From Actinopolyspora erythraea (GTDB lineage Bacteria; Actinomycetota; Actinomycetes; Mycobacteriales; Pseudonocardiaceae), in assembly GCF_002263515.1 (NCBI RefSeq), contig NZ_CP022752.1, forward strand, positions 248,001 through 312,000: a DNA stretch of 64,000 nucleotides, written 5' to 3'. Below, piece by piece: positions 17,208 to 28,331 of this stretch (positions are counted from its first letter, which is position 1; every line of letters starts with the position of its first letter). The notes under the pieces are model-generated. The model did no database searches. It was not told the origin of the DNA and saw only the letters and a list, made by a program, of their open reading frames with translations. A program made the translations under genes and the position numbers.

Positions 17208-17966
17208 TCAACCGACGGAGTCGGCGATCGACTTCGCCTCCTTGGCTCCGCTCTCCAACGCGCGGCAGTAGTGGACGATCCAGGTCGCCACGCCGTCCGC
17301 CTCGCCCGAGGCGAACCCGGCCGCTGCCGAAACGTACTCCTGCTGCCTGCGGAAATGGGCCACTTCCGGAACGACGAGGCCCTTGGGGTCCAGACCGCTG
17401 CCGATCACGGTCAGGCGTGCCGCCGCCCGCGCGATCACGCCGTCCACCTCGCCGAACGGCGCCAGTGCCAGCAGTTCCCCGTGCACCACGGCGGCCTGCA
17501 CCGGGCCCGGAACCGTGCCCTGCGCCTGTCCGCCGAGCTCGGTGACCGTCCTGGCCAGCAGATCGAGGCGTGCCGAGACCGAAGGGTCTGCGCGCGGGCG
17601 TCCGAGGCGCTCCTGCTCGTGCTCGCCGACGAGGTCGGCCGCCGCCAGCACGTGCAGCCGCGCGAGCGCCTGCAACGGGGCGCGCTGCCAGGTGGCCAGC
17701 AGCGGCCCCAGGGCCTCCGCCGCCCGCAGTGAACCGGCCAGCAGCGGGTCGGTGACCTCGCCGCCCTCCGGGATCTCGGCCGCGCCGCCCGCGACCGCGG
17801 CGGAGGCGCGCGCCGCACGTACGGACGCTTCCGCCGCCGTGGTGGGCCAGCCGCGGCGGTTCGCCGGGTGCTCGTGGACCTCGTCGATCGCCGCCCTGGC
17901 GGCTTCGACCGCCTCCGGCACTCCCGACAACCGCACCAGCGGGCGTAGCGATTCCTGCGCGTTCAC
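17208..17966 (-). CDS. Conserved actinobacterial protein, Rv3662c/SCO3559-like
   Basis: 252 residues from a GTG at 17966; the frame is open to 18329, but that extension is Arg/Pro-rich and unlike protein. The body is Ala-rich and largely helical (ESLRPLVRLSGVPEAVEAAR, then VIARAAARLTVIGSGLDPKGLVVPEV) with no recognised catalytic motif. Homologues of this length sit near acs in mycobacteria and streptomycetes and are often labelled oxidoreductase, without support that I can see here. It is separated from acs by a long divergent region. The function is unknown; only the family and gene order are supported. Confidence 0.72.
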   Translation of the reverse strand: MNAQESLRPLVRLSGVPEAVEAARAAIDEVHEHPANRRGWPTTAAEASVRAARASAAVAGGAAEIPEGGEVTDPLLAGSLRAAEALGPLLATWQRAPLQALARLHVLAAADLVGEHEQERLGRPRADPSVSARLDLLARTVTELGGQAQGTVPGPVQAAVVHGELLALAPFGEVDGVIARAAARLTVIGSGLDPKGLVVPEVAHFRRQQEYVSAAAGFASGEADGVATWIVHYCRALESGAKEAKSIADSVG

Positions 17967-18781
17967 GTGTCCAGACGCTACCCGTAGACCCGAGCGGACC
18001 CGCACCCCTCCGCCGTGCCCGCCCACGGAGCGGCTCCGCGCTCGGGGCGGCCGGGGTCCCCGCCGCCGGAGCTCCGCGCGACCCCCGGCGGAAGTACCGG
18101 CCGGTTCGACCGGCTCGGTCCCCGGTAGCCGGGTTCCGGTCCCGGCTGGCTCCCGGCCGTCCTCCGGGGCACGGTGGGACGTGTCCGCGCGGTGGTGGTC
18201 GTCTCCGCCGGGGTGGTGCTCAGGGTGGTGCCGTGACCCGGCGGCCGACGGGTTCCGGGGCCTCGCGGTGGGGCGGACCGTGCGGTCGGTGACCGGTGTT
18301 GGACCCCGGCGACGTGCCCGGTACCGCATGTACGAAAAGTTACTATCTTCCTTCTTTCGTGTTGGCTCGTTTCGCCAGAACAGGGGTGTTCTGGGCTGGT
18401 CCTTTGTAGCGCTCGGTTGTCACGGTTCCACGTTTCCCGGCCCGTCGAGCGTGGTGCGGCTGGGTTCCCCCGGCTGTCCGAGCACTACTCCGGCGGGGGA
18501 TTCACAAGGGCGTTCTCGGCGTCCAGAATCGGGCGAAAGCGAGTGATCGGTGCCGTTGACGAGGGAGGAGGAAGCCGCGCGCCGCGAGTCCGCGGCTCGG
18601 CGAGGGCGCGCGAACACGGTGCCGCACGCGATCTTCCGGTGAGTCTTTCCGGGCGGGACGGGATCCCTCGGACAAATTGGTCTCAACCTTTGCTTAATTC
18701 CCTCTATCGAAGTAAGCCAAATCCCACTACGGTTTCGGTTACGGACAGAGCTGTAGCAGCAGCGACGGAGGTTCGACACCG
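17967..18781. other. 815-bp divergent intergenic region upstream of acsA
   Basis: It lies between the starts of the Rv3662c-like gene and acsA. No frame here has a plausible protein. The AT-richer stretch at 18670-18750 just before the acsA ribosome site probably holds the acsA promoter, but I cannot assign boxes. I looked for a TGTGA-N6-TCACA Crp site and found none. Confidence 0.4.
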
Positions 18782-20764
18782 ATGAGTCACCCCGACGGGC
18801 AGAGCAACACGCTGGACAATCTGCTCGAGGAGAACAGGACGTTCCCGCCCGCCGCGGACTTCGCCGCGCAGGCGAACGCCACCGCCGAGCTTTACGACCG
18901 GGCCGCCGAGGATCGGCTGGGCTTCTGGGCGGAACAGGCCCGTCGCTTACACTGGGACTCCGAGTGGGACCAGGTGCTGGATTGGTCGAACGCTCCCTTC
19001 GCGAAGTGGTTCGTCGGGGGCAGGCTCAACGTCGCCTACAACTGCGTGGACCGGCACGTCGAAGCCGGAAACGGTGACCGGGTGGCGATCTACTGGGAGG
19101 GTGAGCCCGGCGACTCCCGCAGGATCACCTACTCCGAGCTGCGTGACGAGGTCTCCAAGACCGCCAACGCGCTGACCGAGCTGGGCGTCGGTTCCGGGGA
19201 CCGCGTCGCCATCTACCTGCCGATGCTGCCCGAGGCCGTGTTCGCCATGCTCGCCTGCGCCCGGCTGGGCGCGCTGCACAGCGTCGTCTTCGGCGGCTTC
19301 TCCTCGGAGGCGCTGCGCAGCCGCATCAACGACGCCGAGGCCAAAGTGGTCATCACCTGCGACGGGCAGTTCCGGCGCGGCTCCGCGATGCCGCTGAAGG
19401 CCAACGTCGACGAGGCCGTCACCGAGACCCCCAGCGTCGAACACGTGCTGGTGGTGCGCCGCACCGAGGGCGAGGTCGGCTGGGACGGGAACCGGGACCT
19501 CTGGTGGCACGACGTCGTCGACCGGCAGCCCGCCGCGCACACCCCGGAGGCGTTCGACTCCGAACACCCGCTGTTCATCCTCTACACCTCGGGCACCACC
19601 GGCAAGCCCAAGGGCATCCTGCACACCTCGGGCGGCTACCTGACGCAGGCCGCCTACACCCACAACGTGGTGTTCGACCTCAAGCCCGACTCCGACGTGT
19701 ACTGGTGCACCGCCGACATCGGCTGGGTCACCGGGCACACCTACATCGTCTACGGGCCGCTGGCCAACGGTGCGAGCCAGGTCATCTACGAGGGCACTCC
19801 CAACAGTCCGCACGAGGGCAGGCACTGGGAGATCGTGCAGAAGTACGGAGTGACCTCCTACTACACCGCCCCGACCACCATCCGCACGTTCATGAAGTGG
19901 GGATCGGAGATCCCCGCCCGCTACGACCTGTCCACGCTGCGCGTGCTCGGCACCGTGGGCGAGCCGATCAACCCGGAGGCCTGGACCTGGTACCGCGAGC
20001 ACATCGGCGGCGGCAGGGCGCCCATCGTGGACACCTGGTGGCAGACCGAGACCGGCGCCATCATGATCTCCCCGCTCCCGGGGGTCACCGCGGCCAAGCC
20101 CGGTTCCGCGCAGCGCCCCCTGCCCGGGCTCTCGGCCACCGTGGTGGACGAGAGCGGCACCCCGGTCGGCAGGGGCGAAGGAGGCCTGCTGGTACTCGAC
20201 AAGCCCTGGCCCGCGATGCTGCGCGGCATCTGGGGTGACGACCAGCGCTTCAAGGACACCTACTGGTCGCGGTTCGCCGAACAGGGCTTCTACTTCGCCG
20301 GTGACGGGGCCAAGTACGACGACGACGGCGACATCTGGCTGCTGGGCAGGGTCGACGACGTCATGAACGTCTCCGGCCACCGCATCTCCACCACCGAGGT
20401 CGAATCCGCTCTCGTCTCGCACCCCACGGTCGCCGAGGCCGCCGTGGTCGGTGCGGAGGACGCCACCACCGGCCAGGGCATCGTGGCCTTCGTGATCCTG
20501 CGCGGCGGCAGCGGCGAGGGGTCCGGTGACGACACGGCGATGTCGACGCTGCGTGACCACGTGGCGCACGAGATCGGCCCCATCGCCAAGCCCAGGCAGA
20601 TCATGGTCGTCTCCGAGCTGCCGAAGACCCGTTCCGGAAAGATCATGCGCAGGCTGCTGCGGGACGTCGCCGAGAACCGTGACGTGGGCGACGTCTCCAC
20701 GCTGGCCGACTCCAGCGTCATGGAGCAGATCAGTGCCGGGATGAAGTCCGGCGGTGACGACTGA
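18782..20764 (+). CDS. acsA: Acetyl-CoA synthetase
   Basis: A 660-residue AMP-forming synthetase. The A3 phosphate loop is [17 protein letters not shown] and the A7/A8 motifs ([33 protein letters not shown]) are intact, and [13 protein letters not shown] near the C-terminus carries the catalytic lysine that is a target of reversible acetylation. It converts acetate, ATP and CoA to acetyl-CoA via acetyl-AMP. An ACGGAGG ribosome site precedes the ATG. The tail is slightly longer than usual (GSGEGSGDD insertion in the A8-A10 region). The gene is monocistronic and matches Rv3667 by position in the conserved block. Confidence 0.97.
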   Translation: MSHPDGQSNTLDNLLEENRTFPPAADFAAQANATAELYDRAAEDRLGFWAEQARRLHWDSEWDQVLDWSNAPFAKWFVGGRLNVAYNCVDRHVEAGNGDRVAIYWEGEPGDSRRITYSELRDEVSKTANALTELGVGSGDRVAIYLPMLPEAVFAMLACARLGALHSVVFGGFSSEALRSRINDAEAKVVITCDGQFRRGSAMPLKANVDEAVTETPSVEHVLVVRRTEGEVGWDGNRDLWWHDVVDRQPAAHTPEAFDSEHPLFILYTSGTTGKPKGILHTSGGYLTQAAYTHNVVFDLKPDSDVYWCTADIGWVTGHTYIVYGPLANGASQVIYEGTPNSPHEGRHWEIVQKYGVTSYYTAPTTIRTFMKWGSEIPARYDLSTLRVLGTVGEPINPEAWTWYREHIGGGRAPIVDTWWQTETGAIMISPLPGVTAAKPGSAQRPLPGLSATVVDESGTPVGRGEGGLLVLDKPWPAMLRGIWGDDQRFKDTYWSRFAEQGFYFAGDGAKYDDDGDIWLLGRVDDVMNVSGHRISTTEVESALVSHPTVAEAAVVGAEDATTGQGIVAFVILRGGSGEGSGDDTAMSTLRDHVAHEIGPIAKPRQIMVVSELPKTRSGKIMRRLLRDVAENRDVGDVSTLADSSVMEQISAGMKSGGDD

Positions 20765-20803
20765 GGGAAGGCCGCAGCGGCTCGGTTCTCCAGCCCGCTC
20801 CTG

Positions 20804-20917
20804 TGGCGGAACCTCTCGGGCGGCTCTAGCTGCGGGTGCCGGAGACACCGGGTAGGTACTACACCACGTCGGGCCTTCCTCGCGAGAGCCGCACGGGAGA
20901 ACCCGCGGCGGTGCCGG
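20804..20917 (+). repeat. Dispersed intergenic repeat, copy A
   Basis: This segment downstream of acsA contains TGGCGGAACCTCTCG (20804-20818), GGGTAGGTACTAC (20850-20862) and TCCTCGCGAGAGCCGCAC (20877-20894), in that order. The same three blocks occur in the same order, reverse-complemented, at 39574-39662. The final block and its continuation recur at 44199-44248, and the first block forms the arms of the hairpin at 7948-8026. The remainder of 20918-21333 before nhaA shows no gene. Confidence 0.65.
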
Positions 20918-21333
20918 TGGCGAGTGTGGCTGGGGTACGGCCCGCGGGAGTGGTGGGAGCTCGGCTCCGCGCCGGAGCGCGGGGATTTCGCGAGAAGGAC
21001 GCCGCCGCTGCCGCGCTGAGAAGTGAGCGCGGCAGCGAGCGGGCTCCCGGATGCCGCTCGATTTTTCTCACATCCCGAATGTGAACCCCCTTGCCCCCGA
21101 ACGGGTGAACCCGGTACGCGTGCCGGCCAGCTGGTCGGAAACCGCTGTTCAGCGCGGGTTCCGCTGTGGATTAACAACTTTTTCCCGGCTTGGCAACCCC
21201 TGTCGTGCTCACCGCCGCCATGCCGGTCTCGACGGGCCGTAACAGGCGTTCCCCCGTGTTAGGCTCAGCCGCGGAGCGAGCCGGAAAACGGTCACTGTGG
21301 AGTACGCAACGTAACAAGCTCAGGAGCACCTCC

Positions 21334-22566
21334 GTGGCGAAATCGCAGCGCAACCGAGCACAGCGGTCCGGCGCCCCGGAGCCTCGGGGATTCGACTTCG
21401 GCTCGTACCTGCGAAACGAAACCGTCGGCGGCATGTTCATGCTCGCCGCCACGGTGGTCGCCCTGGTGGCAGCGAACTCCCCGGTGTCGCACCTCTACGC
21501 TGCGGTGCGCGACTTCACCATCGGTCCGCACCTCCTGCACCTGGATCTCACGGTCGGGGAGTGGGCCAAGGACGGCCTGCTGGCCATCTTCTTCTTCGTC
21601 GCGGGGCTGGAGCTCAAGCGGGAGCTGATCCTGGGGGACCTGGCCGACCGCAAGAAGGCCACGCTTCCGGTGATCGCGGCGCTGGGCGGCATGATCGTGC
21701 CAGCGGTGCTGGCCATCGCCATCTCGCACGGTGCTCCCGGGGCGGGGCAGGCCTGGGCCATCCCGGTCGCGACCGACATCGCGTTCGCGCTCGGCGTGCT
21801 CTCGCTGACGGCCTCGGCCATGCCCACCACCGCGCGCGTCTTCCTGCTCAGCCTGGCCGTGGTGGACGACCTCGGAGCCATCATCGTCATCGCCGTGCTG
21901 TTCACCAGCGGCATGAACCTGGTGGCGCTGGCGGTGGCGGTGCTGCTCTGCGTCGCTTACTGGTACGCCCAGCACCGCCGCATCCGGACCTCGTGGCTCT
22001 ACGTCCCGCTGGCCCTGGCCACCTGGATCGCGGTCCACAGCAGCGGGGTACACGCCACCATCGCCGGTGTGGCGCTGGGACTGCTCACCAGGGTTCGCCC
22101 CGACCCCTACGAGCGGGCCTCGCCGTCCATGCGCCTGGAACACCGACTGCAACCGTGGTCGGCCGCCTTCGTGGTGCCCGTCTTCGCCCTGTTCGCCGCC
22201 GGGGTGCCGGTGGGGATGGACGCGCTCAGCAGCATCTTCCAGGACAGGGTCGCCATCGCGGTCATGGTCGGCCTGGTCCTCGGCAAACTGCTGGGGATCT
22301 TCGGCACCTCGTTCGTGGCCATCAAACTCGGGTTCGGCAGTCCTCCGGCGGGGGTCGCATGGCGCGATCTGTTCGCGCTGGCGATGCTGGGCGGTGTCGG
22401 GTTCACCGTCAGCCTGCTGATCGCGGACCTCTCGCTGGCCGGGGCCGCGGCGGATCGTGCCAAGGCCGCGGTGCTGATCGCCTCCGCCTTCGCCTCGATC
22501 GTGGCCACGCTGATGCTGGTGTTCCGCAAGCGGCACAGCGCCACGACCGCCACGAGCGGAACCTGA
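21334..22566 (+). CDS. nhaA: Na+/H+ antiporter NhaA
   Basis: About 410 residues with some eleven to twelve membrane helices. Family signatures are clear: GLLAIFFFVAGLELKRELILGDL, PVATDIAFALGVLSL (the ion-pair aspartate region) and LAVVDDLGAIIVIAV. It exchanges cytoplasmic Na+ for external H+ for salt and pH homeostasis. The frame is open to an ATG at 21190, but CAGGAG at 21321-21326 is 7 bases before the GTG at 21334, which gives the family-typical length. An Rv3668c-type protease gene, present at this position in mycobacteria, is absent. A 9-bp hairpin follows the gene. Confidence 0.95.
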   Translation: MAKSQRNRAQRSGAPEPRGFDFGSYLRNETVGGMFMLAATVVALVAANSPVSHLYAAVRDFTIGPHLLHLDLTVGEWAKDGLLAIFFFVAGLELKRELILGDLADRKKATLPVIAALGGMIVPAVLAIAISHGAPGAGQAWAIPVATDIAFALGVLSLTASAMPTTARVFLLSLAVVDDLGAIIVIAVLFTSGMNLVALAVAVLLCVAYWYAQHRRIRTSWLYVPLALATWIAVHSSGVHATIAGVALGLLTRVRPDPYERASPSMRLEHRLQPWSAAFVVPVFALFAAGVPVGMDALSSIFQDRVAIAVMVGLVLGKLLGIFGTSFVAIKLGFGSPPAGVAWRDLFALAMLGGVGFTVSLLIADLSLAGAAADRAKAAVLIASAFASIVATLMLVFRKRHSATTATSGT

Positions 22567-22654
22567 GTCACTGCGCGGAGTTCTTCCGATCGGGTTGCCC
22601 GAACGTTCGGGTTGCGGGACCTGCGGCGGCGGTGCCGACGCGGCGAACGTGGTG

Positions 22655-22676
22655 CCAAGCGGCTGGCGCCGCTTGG
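22655..22676 (+). terminator. Hairpin downstream of nhaA
   Basis: CCAAGCGGC (22655-22663) and GCCGCTTGG (22668-22676) are exact reverse complements with a 4-base loop, 89 bases after the nhaA stop. No T-run follows. Confidence 0.6.
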
Positions 22677-22934
22677 TGTAGCTGGGTTGTCGGTCCGGCT
22701 GGGGTCGCCGGTTGCGGAACCGTGCGTGTCGCAGCGCACGGAACTCGAGCGCGTGAGGCGGATGCATCGCGAGGCGGGGCCGCTCGCCGCGTAGGTCGCT
22801 ACTCAAGAGCGGCCCAACGCAGCAAGGCGCCGACTCACGTGCCGGCTACGCAACCAGCCGAGCAAAGTGTTGCTGTGCATTCCGAGAGGCGCGTCGCTGA
22901 GTGGCAGTTGTCCCTTCGTGGCACGATAACGAGC

Positions 22935-23441
22935 GTGAACAGCTCCCAGAACAAACCACACGACGGGTCCGGCGCCACATCAGATTCGACCGTGACCTCG
23001 ATTCCACTGTCCGAAGAGGGCACCGGGGCCGGCGGCGAGCAGTCCATCGGCTCCCTGGGGCGGGACGTCGCCACCCACCTGTCCTCGCTGGTGCGCGGCG
23101 AACTGGAGCTGGCCAAGGCCGAGCTCGCGGGCGAGGCGCGCAAGGCCCTCAAGGGCGGTGTCTACTTCGTCCTGGCGCTGGCGGTACTGGCCTTCAGCAG
23201 CTTCTTCCTGTTCTTCACCCTCGCCGAGGGACTCGATGCCCTGGGGCTGTGGCGCTGGGCCTCCTTCGGGATCGTATTCCTGGTGATGTTGCTGGTCACC
23301 GTCGTGCTGGCCCTGTTCGGCTACCGACGGGTGCGCAAGATCTCGGCTCCCAGGAAGACCATGGACTCGTTGCGGGAATCCGCCCAGCTGCGCCACCGCC
23401 ACTCGCAGGACTCGGACGAGCAGTCGCGGTCTCCGGCGTGA
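22935..23441 (+). CDS. Phage-holin-family (DUF1469) membrane protein, Rv3669-like
   Basis: 168 residues from a GTG at 22935. After a polar 45-residue N-terminus comes IGSLGRDVATHLSSLVRGELELAKAEL, an amphipathic helix typical of the family, then two membrane helices (GGVYFVLALAVLAFSSFFLFF and ASFGIVFLVMLLVTVVLALFG) and a basic tail. The holin name is by fold only: chromosomal members have no known lytic role, and this one sits in the conserved acs-marP block. It is convergent with the marP gene. Confidence 0.8.
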   Translation: MNSSQNKPHDGSGATSDSTVTSIPLSEEGTGAGGEQSIGSLGRDVATHLSSLVRGELELAKAELAGEARKALKGGVYFVLALAVLAFSSFFLFFTLAEGLDALGLWRWASFGIVFLVMLLVTVVLALFGYRRVRKISAPRKTMDSLRESAQLRHRHSQDSDEQSRSPA

Positions 23442-23517
23442 GCGCCGCCGCGCGGCCCGGCCGGAGGTGGGAGCGCACGGGTGGTGCTCACCCTTCGGTG
23501 TTGCTCCGCCGCCCGGC

Positions 23518-24705
23518 TCACTCGGTGCACTCGCCGGTCGCGACTTCGGACGACAGGGTGGGAGCGGCCGCCACCTCGTCGGAGACCTCCGAGGCGGTGA
23601 GCGCGAAGCCCGTGTTCGGGTCGTCCACGGCGGCACCGAACACCAGCCCGACCACCTCACCGGCCGGGTTGATCAGCGGTCCGCCCGAGTTGCCGCTCTG
23701 CACCTGGGCACGGACGGTGTACACGTCGCGCGTGACCGTGTCGTCGCCGTAGATGTCCGGACCGCGCAGGTCGATCCGCTCCCGAACCCTGCCCGCCGAG
23801 GCGGTGTACGGACCGTCCAACGGGTAACCGAGCACGATCACGTCCGTGCCCGGCTCCGCCGAGCGGGAGACGAACTCCATGGGGGCCGCGTCCAGTGCGG
23901 GGACGGACAGCACGGCCACGTCCTCCTCCTCGTTGAAGAGCACCACCTTGGCCGCGAACCGCCCCCGGCCGATCTCCACGAACACGCTGTCGGTCCCGGC
24001 CACCACGTGGGCATTGGTGACCACTCGGTTCGGGGCGACCACGAAACCGGTCCCCTCCAACGCCCGCCCGCAGTCGGGGGCCCTGCCGCGTATCTTGACG
24101 ATGCTGGGCCGCACATCGCGCACCACCTCGCTGCGCGCCAGCTCAGGGTCCGGCGCCTGGATGTCGGCCACCGGCGTACGCGAGAACGGCCGCAGGGCGT
24201 CCGGGAACCCGCTGACCCCAAGCATCTTCCGCAGCTCGGAGGGCAGCGCACGCGCCGCCTCCGGCATCATCGAGTCCACGGTCCGCAGCACGCTCGACCT
24301 GCTGATGCTGCCGGCGAGTCCGGGAAGCGCCGAGGCGGAGGTCAGCGGCAGCGCCACCAGCCACGCCACCACGAACACGGCGACTCCCTGCAGGAAGGCT
24401 CCCAGCGCGTTGTCGATGCCGATCAGCCGTCGATGCCCCGTGATGCGCTCGCGGAGCTGGTGGCCCGCCCACATGCCCGCCGTCTCACCCAGGGCCACGA
24501 GCAGCACGACGATGCCGACCCCGAACCCGATCCGGGCCGCCGCGCTGTCGAGCTGTTCGAGCAGCAGGGGCGCCGAGCGCACGCCGATGATCGCCCCGGC
24601 GAGCACCCCGATGAACGACAGCGCAGCGGTGACCAGGCCGTGGCGTGCGCCGGACGCCGCAGCCAGCACCGCCAGCGCCACGACCAGCAAGTCGACCCAG
24701 TTCAC
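23518..24705 (-). CDS. marP: MarP-like membrane-anchored serine protease
   Basis: A 395-residue protein. Four N-terminal membrane helices (about residues 1-120, colicin-V-production-like) are followed by a periplasmic trypsin-like domain with catalytic His in VVTNAHVVAG, Asp in EEEDVAVLSV and Ser in QSGNSGGPLI. Two cysteines (PDCGRAL and GECTE) could form the redox-regulating disulfide described in M. tuberculosis Rv3671c, which protects against acid by processing cell-wall enzymes. It lies 190 bases from the NUDIX-thioredoxin-nth group, same strand and same order as in mycobacteria. The epoxide-hydrolase gene (ephE) that precedes marP there is absent. Confidence 0.93.
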   Translation of the reverse strand: MNWVDLLVVALAVLAAASGARHGLVTAALSFIGVLAGAIIGVRSAPLLLEQLDSAAARIGFGVGIVVLLVALGETAGMWAGHQLRERITGHRRLIGIDNALGAFLQGVAVFVVAWLVALPLTSASALPGLAGSISRSSVLRTVDSMMPEAARALPSELRKMLGVSGFPDALRPFSRTPVADIQAPDPELARSEVVRDVRPSIVKIRGRAPDCGRALEGTGFVVAPNRVVTNAHVVAGTDSVFVEIGRGRFAAKVVLFNEEEDVAVLSVPALDAAPMEFVSRSAEPGTDVIVLGYPLDGPYTASAGRVRERIDLRGPDIYGDDTVTRDVYTVRAQVQSGNSGGPLINPAGEVVGLVFGAAVDDPNTGFALTASEVSDEVAAAPTLSSEVATGECTE

Positions 24706-24895
24706 CGGTTACCTCGGCTTTCGTTCTTGGGGCTGTCCGAGAGTTCTCGTGTTCACCGTTGACGTGGCCCGTGCGGGCCGTGTGGTTTCGCGCCGGTCAC
24801 CCGGGTGCGAAAGGCCGAACCGACGTCGCCAGTGGACCGACTCACGCGCCGTTCGCCGGACACGTACGTGAGTTCCGCCGTGGCTCCCGAGTAGA

Positions 24896-25609
24896 TCATT
24901 GTCCGAAACCGGGGTCGTCGATGTCGACGGCCGCCTGCCAGGCTTCGCTCAGTTCGCGCACGTCCCCACGGTTCCACCCCCGTGACCAGCCCGCGAGGTC
25001 GAGCACGCCGTCCAGCAGGCCGCCGGTGAACCCCCAGACCAGCATGCTCGGAACCAGGAACGCCGGGGTGGTCCTGCCTCCGATGCGGACGTTGATGCGG
25101 TTACTCGGTTCGGTCAGCATCGAAATCGGAACCCGGGCGACGGCCGCCGTCTCGGCCGGGTCGACCGCCGTGACGGGGGTGGGGTGGTGCCAGTGGGCGA
25201 GCACCGGCGTCACCCGGAAGTCGCTGTGCGCTAGGTACAGCTCCGGCAGCGTGGCCGCCGGGGTGATGCCGGAGGGCAGTACGCCGACCTCCTCGATGGC
25301 CTCCCGCAGCGCGGTGTCGACCGGCCCCGCGTCCCCGTCGTCGGTGGCCCCGCCGGGGAAGGCGACCTGGCCCGGGTGGGAGTTCAGGCTCTCCGCGCGG
25401 CGCAGCAGCAGCACGTCGGGGCCGTCGTGGTGCTCGGGCTCCTCACCGAACAGGATCAGTACCGAGGCGGGGCGTATCCGGCTGTCCCCTTCCGGGGGGC
25501 GCAGCCACCCCAGGGAGGTCGCGTCCACCTCCGCGCTGCGCTCCACCAGCGGTCGCAGCCACGTCGGCAGCTCGTTCGGGTCGACCAGGGGTCCGTGTTC
25601 CTCGCTCAC
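24896..25609 (-). CDS. CoA-pyrophosphatase-type NUDIX hydrolase (Rv3672c-like)
   Basis: A 237-residue NUDIX protein. The CoA-ase signature is visible (LLLRRAESLNSHPGQVAFPGG) followed by the NUDIX box ending TALREAIEEVGV. The first glutamate of the box is replaced (GGATDDGD), as in some actinobacterial members. The family cleaves the pyrophosphate of CoA or acyl-CoA derivatives to 4'-phosphopantetheine and 3',5'-ADP. The GTG start at 25609 overlaps the stop of the thioredoxin-like gene (GTGA), so the two are coupled. It is part of the conserved nth operon. Confidence 0.85.
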   Translation of the reverse strand: MSEEHGPLVDPNELPTWLRPLVERSAEVDATSLGWLRPPEGDSRIRPASVLILFGEEPEHHDGPDVLLLRRAESLNSHPGQVAFPGGATDDGDAGPVDTALREAIEEVGVLPSGITPAATLPELYLAHSDFRVTPVLAHWHHPTPVTAVDPAETAAVARVPISMLTEPSNRINVRIGGRTTPAFLVPSMLVWGFTGGLLDGVLDLAGWSRGWNRGDVRELSEAWQAAVDIDDPGFGQ

Positions 25610-26258
25610 CGCGCCTCCAGTTTCCGCTGTACCGCCGAGGCGACCTCGTCCGCGGACTCGAACACCTCGACGGGCATTCGCTCGACCTCTCCCGAAGGGG
25701 TGACGAGGTAGCTGGCGGGGAGTGGTTTCGGCACCCGCAGTTCACGGGAGAGCTCTCCCCGCGCGTCGTGGATCATCGGCAGTCGCACGTCGAGCTCGCG
25801 CAGCAGCCGCAGTCCGCTCTCGGGGGTGCTGCGTACCTGCACACCGACCACACTTACCTCGTCCTGCCGTTCGGAGTACTCCGTCAGCGCGGGCAGTTCC
25901 TCGCGGCACGGCGCGCACCAGCTCGCCCAGACGTTGACCAGGGTGGTTCCCGAAGCCGTCATCTCGCCCAGGTCGGCCCGGGAACCGTCGCCCAGGCAGC
26001 TGCCCGTGGCCCCCCGCAGCCGTGAAGGCGGTTCGCCCCCCTCGGTCGGTTCGCAGCCGGGGAGCCCGGCGTCCGCGCGCAGGGCCGCGAGGTCGCCGGT
26101 GGTCCGGTTCGTGCCGGTGGGTGCGGGGCTCTCCGGCCGCGTCGGGGTTCGATCACGCGGCCACAGCGCGACCACGGCCAGCCCCGCCACCACCAGGACG
26201 ATCAGGGTCCAGCGGATCTCGTTGCCGTACCGGAACCGCTTCGGCCGCTCCGAAGCCA

Positions 26259-26259
<1 letters not shown>
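25606..26259 (-). CDS. TlpA/ResA-type thioredoxin-like membrane protein (Rv3673c-like)
   Basis: 217 residues: a single N-terminal anchor helix (WTLIVLVVAGLAVVALW, about 16-32), a linker with two extra cysteines (GCEP, SCLGD) and a thioredoxin fold with WASWCAPCREELP as active site and the cis-proline region PLPASYLV. It probably works outside the membrane as a disulfide reductase or isomerase. I place the start at the ATG at 26259, which overlaps the nth stop (TGATG). The frame is open upstream, but that part is a shadow of nth. The next gene (NUDIX) overlaps by 4 bases. Confidence 0.88.
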
Positions 26260-27104
<845 letters not shown>

Positions 27105-27263
27105 CCCCCTAGCTTACGGATCCGATTGATCCGCCGGTGCCGCAACCAGCCCGTCAGGGGGAGCGTTCGCCGTTTCCGCCGGCGGATAGGTTCGGGCGTG
27201 CCCGGGGGACTCGCGCCGGCTCTGACCGCTGTCAAGCACCCCGGTTGCGGATCGCGCCGGCGG

Positions 27264-27539
27264 ATGAGCGAAGATTGGGTCACAATGACTGCCTGGTTCG
27301 TGATCGTCGTACCGCTCGTGATCATGTTTTTCACGCTCTTCATGGAGCGTGTCGAGGCCCGGCTTCGGCACGTCGCGGTGCAGGAGAACGAGGTGGAGGA
27401 GCTGCTGGAGAACGCCCGGCCGGACGAGGTCCGGGCGCTGTTCCGGCAGGGAATTGGACGTGCGCTGGAGCTGTTCCAGCTTCGCAGGGTGGGACGCGCC
27501 GGCAGACTACGAACCCGCCGTTCGCGTGACCGGTCGTAG
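27264..27539 (+). CDS. Small membrane protein upstream of crp (Rv3675-like)
   Basis: About 91 residues with one strong hydrophobic helix (MTAWFVIVVPLVIMFFTLFMERVEA) and a basic, helical cytoplasmic tail (HVAVQENEVEELLENARPDEV ... RTRRSRDRS). An in-frame ATG at 27285 is an alternative to the ATG at 27264, and neither has a strong ribosome site. Its position between nth and crp is conserved in mycobacteria (Rv3675). No function is known. Confidence 0.65.
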   Translation: MSEDWVTMTAWFVIVVPLVIMFFTLFMERVEARLRHVAVQENEVEELLENARPDEVRALFRQGIGRALELFQLRRVGRAGRLRTRRSRDRS

Positions 27540-27635
27540 ACTGGTCGGTAGTGATAGGCGGCACACGCCGGTACCGTGTCGAGTGACAGTACCGACGTAG
27601 CGAGAAGCCGCCGCGTCTCAACATGGAGGGACGAG

Positions 27636-28310
27636 GTGGACGAGACCCTGTCGCGGGCCGGCATCTTCCAGGGAGTGGAGCCGGCTGCCGCGGAGGCACT
27701 TACGCAATCGCTGGAACCGGTGGAGTTCTCGCGTGGGCACGTGATTTTCGCCGAGGGTGAGCCGGGGGATCGCCTCTACATCATCCAGTCCGGCAAGGTC
27801 AAGCTGGGCCGCAAGTCCCCGGACGGCCGCGAGAACCTGCTCGCGATCATGGGACCGTCGGACATGTTCGGTGAGCTGTCCATCTTCGATCCGGGGCCGC
27901 GGACATCGACCGCCACGACGGTGACCGACGTGCGCGCGTTGACCATGGACCGCAGTGCGCTGCGGCAGTGGATCGGGACGCGCCCGGAGATCGCCGAGCA
28001 GCTGCTCCGCGTGGTGGCCCGCAGGCTGCGCCGGACGAACGGCATGCTCGCGGACCTGATCTTCACGGACGTGCCCGGCCGGGTCGCCAAGGCGCTGCTG
28101 CAGCTGGCACAGCGTTTCGGCAGCCAGGAGTCCGGTCTGCTGCGGGTCACGCACGACCTGACCCAGGAGGAGATCGCGCAGTACGTCGGGGCTTCCAGGG
28201 AAACCGTCAACAAGGCGTTGGCCGACTTCGCGCATCGCGGATGGCTGCGGCTCGAAGGCAAGAGCGTGCTGATCCTCGATCCCGAGCGACTGGCGCGCCG
28301 GGCTCGCTGA
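27636..28310 (+). CDS. crp: cAMP receptor protein family global regulator
   Basis: 224 residues, the exact length of M. tuberculosis Rv3676, starting [16 protein letters not shown]. The cyclic-nucleotide domain has the phosphate-binding cassette [18 protein letters not shown], and the C-terminal winged helix has [29 protein letters not shown]. It is a cAMP-responsive activator/repressor (also called GlxR in corynebacteria). The frame is open to a GTG at 27576, but GGAGGG at 27625-27630 sits 5 bases before the GTG at 27636, which gives the family-standard N-terminus. A hairpin follows directly. Confidence 0.96.
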   Translation: MDETLSRAGIFQGVEPAAAEALTQSLEPVEFSRGHVIFAEGEPGDRLYIIQSGKVKLGRKSPDGRENLLAIMGPSDMFGELSIFDPGPRTSTATTVTDVRALTMDRSALRQWIGTRPEIAEQLLRVVARRLRRTNGMLADLIFTDVPGRVAKALLQLAQRFGSQESGLLRVTHDLTQEEIAQYVGASRETVNKALADFAHRGWLRLEGKSVLILDPERLARRAR

Positions 28311-28314
28311 CACC

Positions 28315-28331
28315 GCTCGCTGCGGGCGAGC
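28315..28331 (+). terminator. Short hairpin after crp
   Basis: GCTCGC (28315-28320) and GCGAGC (28326-28331) form a 6-bp GC-only stem with a 5-base loop immediately after the crp stop. No T-run follows. Confidence 0.45.

Noticed and set aside
14993..17545. 850-codon plus-strand frame opposite the OYE and nucleoside hydrolase genes
   Set aside because: Antisense shadow of two genes with intact catalytic motifs; typical of GC-rich DNA.
22935..23441. Holin-like gene as evidence of a prophage
   Set aside because: The gene sits at the conserved position of Rv3669 between acs and marP, with no phage genes nearby.
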